Source: Nonomuraea wenchangensis (GTDB lineage: Bacteria > Actinomycetota > Actinomycetes > Streptosporangiales > Streptosporangiaceae). Taken from it: a stretch of 64,000 nucleotides of DNA. Position 1 is the first letter of the stretch; each line of letters starts with the position of its first letter. The translations under genes and the position numbers were made by a program. Shown here piece by piece: positions 57,716 to 64,000 of the stretch. The DNA is taken from assembly GCF_900111685.1 (NCBI RefSeq), contig NZ_FOHX01000010.1, positions 186,001-250,000 of the forward strand. Reading direction: 5' to 3'. The notes beneath the pieces are model-generated. The model saw only the letters and a program-made list of their open reading frames with translations. It ran no database searches and was not told the DNA's origin.

Positions 57716-59479
57716 GTGGCAGCTCGCGATGATGCTGAGGCTCGAGCCGCGCAGCGCGAACGGGAGGTCGCTGATCTTTCAACACAGGTCTCCTTCCTGC
57801 AGGAGGAGATCACCGCGCTGAGGCGGAAGCTGGCCGAGTCACCCCGTCAGGCCAGAGTCCTCGAAGAGCGCCTCCATGAGGCACAGGCGAATCTCGCGGC
57901 CGTGACCGGCCAGAACGAACGCCTTGTGGCCACACTCAAGGAGGCCAGGGACCAGATCGTCGCTCTCAAGGAGGAGGTCGACCGGCTGGCGCAGCCGCCG
58001 TCCGGCTTCGGCACCTTCCTGGAGGCCAGAGAAGACGGCACGATCGAGGTGTTCACCGGCGGCCGCAAGCTGCGGGTGAACGTCAGCCCCGCCGTCGACG
58101 TCGATTCGCTGCGGCGTGGCCAGGAGGTCATGCTCAACGAAGCGCTCAACGTGGTCGAGGCGCTCGGCTACGAAGAGGTCGGCGAGATCGTGATGCTCAA
58201 AGAACTGCTCGACGAGGGCAAGCGGGCCCTGGTCATCTCGCACGCCGACGAAGAGCGCGTCGTGCGGCTGGCCGACTCGCTGCAGGGCCAGCCCGTCAGG
58301 GCCGGCGACTCGCTCCTGCTGGAGCCCCGCTCGGGCTACGTCTACGAGCGCATACCCAAGTCCGAGGTCGAGGAGCTCGTGCTCGAAGAGGTCCCCGACA
58401 TCTCCTACGAGGAGATCGGTGGCCTGGGACGGCAGATCGAGCAGATCAGGGACGCCATCGAGCTGCCCTACCTGCACGCCGACCTGTTCCGCGAGCACAT
58501 GCTGCGGCCTCCGAAGGGCGTGCTGCTCTACGGCCCGCCCGGCTGCGGCAAGACGCTCATCGCCAAGGCCGTCGCCAACTCCCTGGCCAAGCAGGTCGCG
58601 GAGAAGACCGGTCAGTCCGGCAAGAGCTTCTTCCTCAACATCAAGGGCCCGGAGCTGCTCAACAAGTACGTCGGCGAGACCGAGCGGCACATCCGCCTGG
58701 TCTTCCAGCGGGCTCGTGAGAAGGCCTCCGAGGGCACCCCGGTCATCGTGTTCTTCGACGAGATGGACTCGATCTTCCGCACCCGCGGCTCCGGAGTCTC
58801 GTCCGACGTCGAGAACACCATCGTCCCTCAGCTGCTGTCGGAGATCGACGGCGTCGAGGGCCTGGAGAACGTCATCGTCATCGGCGCCTCCAACCGCGAG
58901 GACATGATCGACCCCGCGATCCTGCGGCCCGGCCGCCTGGACGTGAAGATCAAGATCGAGCGGCCGGACGCCGAGGCGGCGAAGGACATCTTCTCCAAGT
59001 ACCTGCGTCCCGACCTGCCCCTGCACCCGGACGACCTGTCCGAGCACGGCGACTCCCGTCAGGGCACCATCCAGGGCATGATCCAGAGCGTCGTCGAGCG
59101 CATGTACACCGAGAGCGAGGAAAACCGCTTCCTCGAGGTGACCTACGCCAACGGCGACAAGGAAGTCCTCTACTTCAAGGACTTCAACTCCGGAGCGATG
59201 ATCCAGAACATCGTCGACCGGGGCAAGAAGATGGCCATCAAGCAGTTCCTGGAGACCGGCCAGAAGGGCCTGCGGGTGCAGCACCTGCTCACGGCCTGCG
59301 TGGACGAGTTCTCCGAGAACGAGGACCTGCCCAACACCACCAACCCCGACGACTGGGCTCGCATCTCCGGCAAGAAGGGCGAGCGGATCGTCTACATCCG
59401 CACGCTGGTCTCCGGCAAGCAGGGCAGCGAGGCCGGCCGGTCGATCGACACCGTCGCCAACACCGGCCAGTACCTGTGA
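57716..59479 (+). CDS. arc: Proteasome-associated AAA ATPase ARC (Mpa)
   Basis: The product has 587 residues. An N-terminal coiled coil (about 1-80) recruits Pup; two OB-like domains follow, then the AAA module with GPPGCGKT (273-280), FFDEMDS (Walker B, about 347-353) and RPGRLD. The C-terminus GQYL is the docking motif for the 20S core. It unfolds pupylated proteins for the proteasome. Start GTG at 57716 is preceded by AAGGAGGTGA at good spacing; a GTG at 57707 lies inside that site. A terminator follows at 59528. Confidence 0.97.
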   Translation: MAARDDAEARAAQREREVADLSTQVSFLQEEITALRRKLAESPRQARVLEERLHEAQANLAAVTGQNERLVATLKEARDQIVALKEEVDRLAQPPSGFGTFLEAREDGTIEVFTGGRKLRVNVSPAVDVDSLRRGQEVMLNEALNVVEALGYEEVGEIVMLKELLDEGKRALVISHADEERVVRLADSLQGQPVRAGDSLLLEPRSGYVYERIPKSEVEELVLEEVPDISYEEIGGLGRQIEQIRDAIELPYLHADLFREHMLRPPKGVLLYGPPGCGKTLIAKAVANSLAKQVAEKTGQSGKSFFLNIKGPELLNKYVGETERHIRLVFQRAREKASEGTPVIVFFDEMDSIFRTRGSGVSSDVENTIVPQLLSEIDGVEGLENVIVIGASNREDMIDPAILRPGRLDVKIKIERPDAEAAKDIFSKYLRPDLPLHPDDLSEHGDSRQGTIQGMIQSVVERMYTESEENRFLEVTYANGDKEVLYFKDFNSGAMIQNIVDRGKKMAIKQFLETGQKGLRVQHLLTACVDEFSENEDLPNTTNPDDWARISGKKGERIVYIRTLVSGKQGSEAGRSIDTVANTGQYL

Positions 59480-59527
59480 CCCCTTCCCGAGAGGGCCACG
59501 GCACCTGACGCCGGCACGAAGGACAAG

Positions 59528-59560
59528 CGGGAGGGACTCCGGGCCCTCCCGTTTCCTTTT
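59528..59560 (+). terminator. Rho-independent terminator of arc
   Basis: CGGGAGGG (59528-59535) pairs with CCCTCCCG (59544-59551) and is followed by TTTCCTTTT (59552-59560). It separates arc from hypF transcription. Confidence 0.8.
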
Positions 59561-59650
59561 GCCTCGGCCGGGACGCCGAGCGGACCTCGTGCCCGGCGAC
59601 ACGCGCGATAGGCATGCGCGACCCGCCTCCGCGGGCGCACACTTGGCGAT

Positions 59651-62095
59651 GTGACCACTTCCGATCAGGCCGGGCTCGATCGGTCCGGGTTCCACCGGAC
59701 CGGGCCCGATCAGGCTGGGGTCGATCGGGCCGGTTCTGACTGGGCCGGTTCTGATCGGGCCGGGTCTGATCGGGCCGGGTCTGACTGGAGCGGGCTCGAC
59801 CAGGCGGGGCTCAAGCGCGTCGAGGTGCACGTCGAGGGCATCGTGCGGGGCGTCGGCTTCCGGCTCTTCGTGCACGCGCTCGCCCGGCGGCTCGGCCTGG
59901 CCGGCCAGGTGCGCGACGACGTCGACGGCGTGCACATCGAGATCGAGGGCGCCGGCCACCACGTCGCCGAGTTCCTCACCTCGCTCGAACACGACGCCCC
60001 CGCCCTGTCGGAGATCGAACGGGTCACCGTCGTACGCGCCGAGCCCACCGGCCGCGGCGGCTTCACCATCGCCGCCGCCGACCCCTCGGGCCAACGCCGC
60101 ACCGTGGTCCCCGCCGACCTCGCCACCTGCGACGACTGCCTGAGCGAGCTCGCCGACCCCGCCGGCCGCCGCCACCGGCACCCGTTCGTCTCCTGCGCCG
60201 GCTGCGGGCCGCGCTTCACCGTCGTCCGCGCCGTCCCCTTCGACCGGCCGCTGACCACCATGGCGGGCTTCGCGATGTGCCCGGGCTGCGCCGCCGAGTA
60301 CCACGACCCCGGCGACCGCCGCTTCCACGCCCAGCCGATCTGCTGCCCCGGCTGCGGGCCCCGGCTGCGGCTGCTCGACGCGCGCGGCGGCGAGCTGCCG
60401 GGCGATCCCGTCGCCACCGCCGCCGCCCTCCTGCGCGCGGGCCGGATCGTGGCCGTCAAGGGCCTCGGCGGCTACCACCTCGCCGTCGCCGCCTCCAGCG
60501 AGCCGGCCGCCGCCACCCTGCGCCTGCGCGGGCACCGCCCGGACGAGCCGTTCGCCGTCCTGGCCGCCGACCTCGCGCAGGCCGGCCTGCTCTGCGCCGT
60601 CGACGAGAACGCCGCCGGGCTCCTCAGCAGCCGGGCCCGCCCGATCGTCCTCCTGCCCCGCCGCGACACCCCCCACGCCCGGCGGATCGCCCCCTCCGTC
60701 GCAGCTTCCGCCGCGCCCGGGACCCGGAGCCTCGGCGTCATGCTGCCCTGCACGCCGCTGCACCACCTGCTGCTCGCCGAGGTCGCCGAACCCCTCGCCC
60801 TCACCGGCGGCACCGCTGACGAGCCCATCGCGTACGACGACGCCGACGCCCTGGCCCGGCTCGGCGCGGTCGCCGACGCCTTCCTCACCCACGACCGGCC
60901 CATCCACGTCCGCGCCGACGACAGCGTGGTCCGGCCCACCGCCGACGGGCCCGCCGCGGGGGTCGTCGTGCTGCGCCGGGCCCGCGGCTACGCGCCCGAG
61001 CCGCTGCCGCTGCGCCACTTCGTCCCCCGTACCGTGCTGGCCTGCGGCGGCGACCGCGAGAGCACCTTCTGCCTGGCCCGCGACCGGCGCGCATTCGTCT
61101 CCCCGCACCTCGGCGACCTGGAGGACACCGAGGCCCGGCGCTCGTACGCGGCCGGCATCGAGCACTTCCGCGCCCTGTTCGACCTGTGCCCAGAGATCGT
61201 CGCCCACGACCTGCACCCCGGTTACCGCTCCACCCGGCACGCCCTGGCGATCCCCGGCGTCGAGCACGTCGGCGTCCAGCACCACCACGCCCACATCGCC
61301 TCCTGCCTGGCCGACAACGGCGAGCGGGGTCCCGTGATCGGCGTCGCCTTCGACGGCCCCGGCCACGGCACCGACGGCACGATCTGGGGCGGCGAGTTCC
61401 TGCGCGCCGACCTGGCCGGTTTCGAGCGGCTCGGCCGCCTGGAGCCCGTCCCCATGCCGGGCGGCGACGCCGCGGTCCGCGAGCCCTGGCTCATGGCCGC
61501 CGCCTACCTCGGCCCCGGCGACGGCCCGCCCAAGCTGGACGTCGTACGCCGCAACGCCGAACGCTGGGCCGCCGCGCTCGCCCTCGCCGCCGGCTCCCCG
61601 CTCACCTCCAGCGCCGCCCGCCTCTTCGACGCCGTCGCCGCGCTCCTCGGGGTGCGCGACCGGATCACCTACGCCGGTCAGGCCGCGTACGAGCTGGAAC
61701 AGCACGCCGACCCCGCCGAGACCGGCTCCTACCGCGCCCGCCTCACGCCGGGGGAGCCGTTCACCGTGCACGGCGCCGACCTCGTCCGGGCCGCCGCCCG
61801 CGACCTGGAGTCGGGCCGGCCCACCCCGGTCATCGCCGGCCGCTTCCACAACGGCGTCGCCGACGCCGTCGCCCACGCCTGCGCCGCGCTCAGGGACGCC
61901 ACCGGCCTCACCGCGGTCGCCCTGTCCGGCGGCGTCTTCCAGAACGTGCTCCTCGTCGAGCGCACCGTGCGGCGACTGCGCGCGGCCGGCTTCCGCGTCC
62001 TCACCCACCGGCGAGTGCCGCCCGGCGACGGCGGCCTCAGCCTGGGGCAGGCCGTCGTCGCCGCGGCCCGCGATCGGTCCGGCCTATCACGCTGA
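59651..62095 (+). CDS. hypF: Carbamoyltransferase HypF with an extra N-terminal pentapeptide-repeat extension
   Basis: The product has 814 residues. Residues 1-54 are a low-complexity extension of ten 5-residue units (D-x-A/S-G-x). Then an acylphosphatase domain (about 55-145; VEGIVRGVGFR), two zinc-finger blocks (CDDC...CAGC and CPGC...CPGC, about 160-235), a YrdC-like domain (about 250-430), and a Kae1-like carbamoyltransferase (about 460-805; VQHHHAHIASC). It carbamoylates HypE for the cyanide ligand of NiFe hydrogenases. No other hyp or hydrogenase gene is visible here, and its place between arc and dop is unexpected. Start GTG is preceded by no clear ribosome site. Confidence 0.93.
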   Translation: MTTSDQAGLDRSGFHRTGPDQAGVDRAGSDWAGSDRAGSDRAGSDWSGLDQAGLKRVEVHVEGIVRGVGFRLFVHALARRLGLAGQVRDDVDGVHIEIEGAGHHVAEFLTSLEHDAPALSEIERVTVVRAEPTGRGGFTIAAADPSGQRRTVVPADLATCDDCLSELADPAGRRHRHPFVSCAGCGPRFTVVRAVPFDRPLTTMAGFAMCPGCAAEYHDPGDRRFHAQPICCPGCGPRLRLLDARGGELPGDPVATAAALLRAGRIVAVKGLGGYHLAVAASSEPAAATLRLRGHRPDEPFAVLAADLAQAGLLCAVDENAAGLLSSRARPIVLLPRRDTPHARRIAPSVAASAAPGTRSLGVMLPCTPLHHLLLAEVAEPLALTGGTADEPIAYDDADALARLGAVADAFLTHDRPIHVRADDSVVRPTADGPAAGVVVLRRARGYAPEPLPLRHFVPRTVLACGGDRESTFCLARDRRAFVSPHLGDLEDTEARRSYAAGIEHFRALFDLCPEIVAHDLHPGYRSTRHALAIPGVEHVGVQHHHAHIASCLADNGERGPVIGVAFDGPGHGTDGTIWGGEFLRADLAGFERLGRLEPVPMPGGDAAVREPWLMAAAYLGPGDGPPKLDVVRRNAERWAAALALAAGSPLTSSAARLFDAVAALLGVRDRITYAGQAAYELEQHADPAETGSYRARLTPGEPFTVHGADLVRAAARDLESGRPTPVIAGRFHNGVADAVAHACAALRDATGLTAVALSGGVFQNVLLVERTVRRLRAAGFRVLTHRRVPPGDGGLSLGQAVVAAARDRSGLSR
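59663..59812 (+). repeat. Ten 15-bp tandem repeats in the 5' end of hypF
   Basis: Ten 15-bp units such as GATCGGGCCGGGTCT run in frame from the fifth codon and encode D-R/Q/W-A/S/T-G-x repeats (the third begins with His). The units differ by one to four bases, which suggests older as well as recent expansion. Confidence 0.9.
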
Positions 62096-62163
62096 CGCTC
62101 CGTGACGGATGTGAACAGTGGAACCAGGGGAACCAAAGTGATCGCTGTGACGTCAAAAGGGGC

Positions 62164-63306
62164 GTGCACACCCCCAACCGGCCGAAGCATGCCCGGGAGA
62201 ACGGCCGGTTGGCCGAGCTCGACCTCCTCCGGTTCCTCGCCGCCCTCGCGGTCGTCGCCTTCCACTACCTCGTGGCGTACGCCAGCGTGTGGGGCGACCG
62301 GCCCGCCGAGCTCTTCCCCGCCGTGGCCCCCGTGGCCGGGCTCGGGATCCTGGGCGTCGAGCTGTTCTTCATCATCAGCGGGTTCGTCATCCTCATGACG
62401 GTGTGGGGGAAGGGGCTCGGGGCGTTCGCCCGTTCCCGGCTGGTCCGGCTCTACCCGGCGTACTGGCTCAGCCTCGCCGCCGTCGCCGCGCTCTACGGCC
62501 TCACCGGCGCCAAGGCCCTGGACCCCAAGCTGTCCACCGGTGAATACCTGCTGAACGCGACCATGTTCCAGCGGCTGTTCAAGGTCACCGACGCCAGCGG
62601 CGTCTACTGGTCGCTCTGGGCGGAGCTGCGCTTCTACCTCCTCATGGCCATCCTCGTGATCGTCGGCGTCACCTACGGGCGCGTCCTGGCCTTCTGCGGG
62701 ATCTGGCTGGCCGCCGCCCTCGCGCTCAAGCTGCTCCAGCACGGCGACGTCGCCGTCCCGCCGGTGATCACCGAGACCGTCATGCCCGACTACGCCCCCT
62801 ACTTCGTCGCCGGCATGGGCCTCTACCTCGTCCACAAGCACGGCCACGCCTGGCTGCCGTGGATCTACGTCGTCGCCGGCTACGCCATGTCGCTCGACAG
62901 CGCCCTGGCCCGCGTGCACCGCCGCATCGACGCCGCCGGGTTCAAGAACATGCCGGTCACCGACACCAGCGTGATCATCGCGATCACGATCGTCTTCGCC
63001 CTCATGGCGCTGGCCGCCACCGGGCTCCTGCGGCTCAAACCGTCGAGGACGCTGACCGCGCTCGGCGGCATCACCTACCCGCTCTACCTGTTCCACAGCA
63101 TCGTCGCCGTCGCCGTCATCCCCGTGCTCAGGGGCGACCTGCCGCCGTGGATCGTCGCCTGCTGCGCCACGCTGATAGCCGTGCTCCTGTCCTATCTGGT
63201 GTACGTCTTTGCCGAACGTCCCATCCAGCGCATACTCAAGCCCCGCGGGCGGGCGGGCGGCTCGGCGGCTTCCGCCGTACAGATGGAAAAAGCGTCGGTG
63301 CCATAA
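62164..63306 (+). CDS. Acyltransferase family 3 membrane protein
   Basis: The product has 380 residues. Typical start of the family is ELDLLRFLAALAVVAFHYLVAY, where the His in AFHY is the conserved catalytic residue and Arg in LLRF the other signature. About ten membrane helices follow, with ELFFIISGFVILM, RLYPAYWLS and PLYLFHSIVAV. It would O-acylate a cell-envelope polysaccharide, lipid or natural product. The only reasonable start is the GTG at 62164 (GGGG directly upstream). It lies 68 nt after hypF and 87 nt before dop. The substrate is unknown; decoration of the heptose glycan is only a possibility. Confidence 0.85.
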   Translation: MHTPNRPKHARENGRLAELDLLRFLAALAVVAFHYLVAYASVWGDRPAELFPAVAPVAGLGILGVELFFIISGFVILMTVWGKGLGAFARSRLVRLYPAYWLSLAAVAALYGLTGAKALDPKLSTGEYLLNATMFQRLFKVTDASGVYWSLWAELRFYLLMAILVIVGVTYGRVLAFCGIWLAAALALKLLQHGDVAVPPVITETVMPDYAPYFVAGMGLYLVHKHGHAWLPWIYVVAGYAMSLDSALARVHRRIDAAGFKNMPVTDTSVIIAITIVFALMALAATGLLRLKPSRTLTALGGITYPLYLFHSIVAVAVIPVLRGDLPPWIVACCATLIAVLLSYLVYVFAERPIQRILKPRGRAGGSAASAVQMEKASVP

Positions 63307-63392
63307 CCTTGTGGCCCTGGGGCACTGTGAAGGGCATAGGCTCGGGCATATAAACGGCGGATAGACAGACCCGGACGAACAGAGGATGTTGC

Positions 63393-64000
63393 ATGACGGT
63401 GCGTCGGGTGATGGGCATCGAGACCGAGTACGGCATTTCCGTACCCGGCCAGCCAGGCGCCAACGCGATGGTGACCTCCTCGCAGGTCGTCAACGCGTAC
63501 CTCGCCGCCTCGGCGGCCCGCGCGCGCCGCGCGCGCTGGGACTTCGAGGAGGAGAACCCCCTGCGTGACGCGCGCGGGTTCGACCTGGCGAGAGAGGTCG
63601 CCGACCCCACGCAGCTCACCGACGAGGACCTCGGGCTGGCCAACGTCATCCTGACCAACGGGGCCCGGCTCTACGTCGACCACGCCCATCCCGAATACTC
63701 CGCGCCCGAGTGCACCAACCCCCGCGCCGCCGTCATCTGGGACAAGGCGGGCGAGCGGGTCATGTACGACGCCGCCACGCGCGCCTCTGCCATCCCCTCC
63801 AACGCGCCCATCCAGCTCTACAAGAACAACACCGACGCCAAGGGCGCCAGCTACGGCTGCCACGAGAACTACCTCATGCGCCGCGCCACGCCCTTCGCCG
63901 ACATCGTGCGCCACCTGACGCCGTTCTTCGTCAGCCGGCAGGTCGTGGTCGGCGCGGGCAAGGTCGGCATCGGCCAGGACTCGCGCGGCGAGGGTTTCCA
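63393..64000 (+). CDS. dop: Dop, depupylase/Pup deamidase, N-terminal part (3' end outside window)
   Basis: About 202 residues are visible. MTVRRVMGIETEYGIS is the start of the glutamine-synthetase-like Pup ligase/deamidase family (Glu in IETEYG binds metal), with NGARLYVDHAHPEYSAPECTNPR and LYKNNTDAKGASYGCHENYLM as the ATP- and Pup-binding parts. The 38-residue stretch around WDFEEENPLRD (about 48-60) corresponds to the Dop-loop, which distinguishes Dop from PafA. It deamidates Pup-Gln and removes Pup from substrates. Its start is in the 87-nt gap after the acyltransferase. It continues past 64000. Confidence 0.94.
   Translation, partial: MTVRRVMGIETEYGISVPGQPGANAMVTSSQVVNAYLAASAARARRARWDFEEENPLRDARGFDLAREVADPTQLTDEDLGLANVILTNGARLYVDHAHPEYSAPECTNPRAAVIWDKAGERVMYDAATRASAIPSNAPIQLYKNNTDAKGASYGCHENYLMRRATPFADIVRHLTPFFVSRQVVVGAGKVGIGQDSRGEGF

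Noticed and set aside
57839..62008. Very long minus-strand open frame (1389 codons) opposite arc and hypF
   Set aside because: It is the complement of two well-identified plus-strand genes. Its translation is Gly/Ala/Val/Asp-rich without domains, which is expected opposite high-GC coding sequence.

Overview
The window is high-GC DNA (GC-rich third codon positions, many GTG starts, 4-nt gene overlaps) from an actinobacterium. It carries mshC (mycothiol), the Pup-proteasome genes arc and dop, a WhiB-family protein, an InhA-type enoyl reductase and the NnaR nitrate regulator. Together these point to a mycelial actinomycete; Streptosporangiales (Nonomuraea-like) is my guess, not something the sequence proves. 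I saw no rRNA, tRNA, transposase, phage gene or CRISPR array.

Layout. 1-7.2 kb: the end of a MocR-type regulator, a TRIC/UPF0126 membrane protein, a peptide transporter, an acyl-CoA ligase and two related secreted proteins. 7.3-10.1 kb: moaA and a mobA-DUF6457 fusion, then a probable minus-strand small RNA with three C-rich loops (6C-like), a DUF3099 protein and a dodecin. 10.4-14.8 kb: tldD/tldE, fabG and fabI. 15-21 kb: a secreted membrane-anchored protein, an aldo/keto reductase, and a colinear set (phosphatase, DUF3090, SCO1664-like, NRDE, mshC) ending in mycothiol ligase.

21.06-32.07 kb: a sugar-nucleotide and glycosyltransferase locus. A nine-gene minus-strand operon (carbamoyltransferase, GT2, GT9, GT4, gmhA, hldE, SDR, GT9, UDP-glucuronate decarboxylase-like) diverges from gmhB plus another glycosyltransferase. 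GmhA, HldE and GmhB together make ADP-D-glycero-D-manno-heptose, normally a Gram-negative LPS precursor, so this locus probably builds a heptose-containing, carbamoylated glycan or glycoconjugate. It is the best candidate for an uncharacterised system here.

32-42.5 kb: a WhiB-like protein, peptide deformylase, nnaR with a sirohydrochlorin chelatase behind a GlnR-like box, a TetR-like protein without a visible HTH, PAC2, a universal stress protein, metH, a HAD phosphatase and a small membrane protein. 42.7-48.7 kb: a complete oligopeptide ABC importer in unusual order. 48.7-56.6 kb: a two-component system, a RecB-like nuclease, a site-2 protease, an FHA protein, a GAF-like protein and a double GNAT protein. 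56.7-64 kb: trmI, arc, then hypF and an acyltransferase placed before dop, which runs off the window.

Repeats: several genes (fabI, mshC, dppF-like, the FHA gene, PAC2) have short tandem repeats that start at, or contain, their own stop codon.
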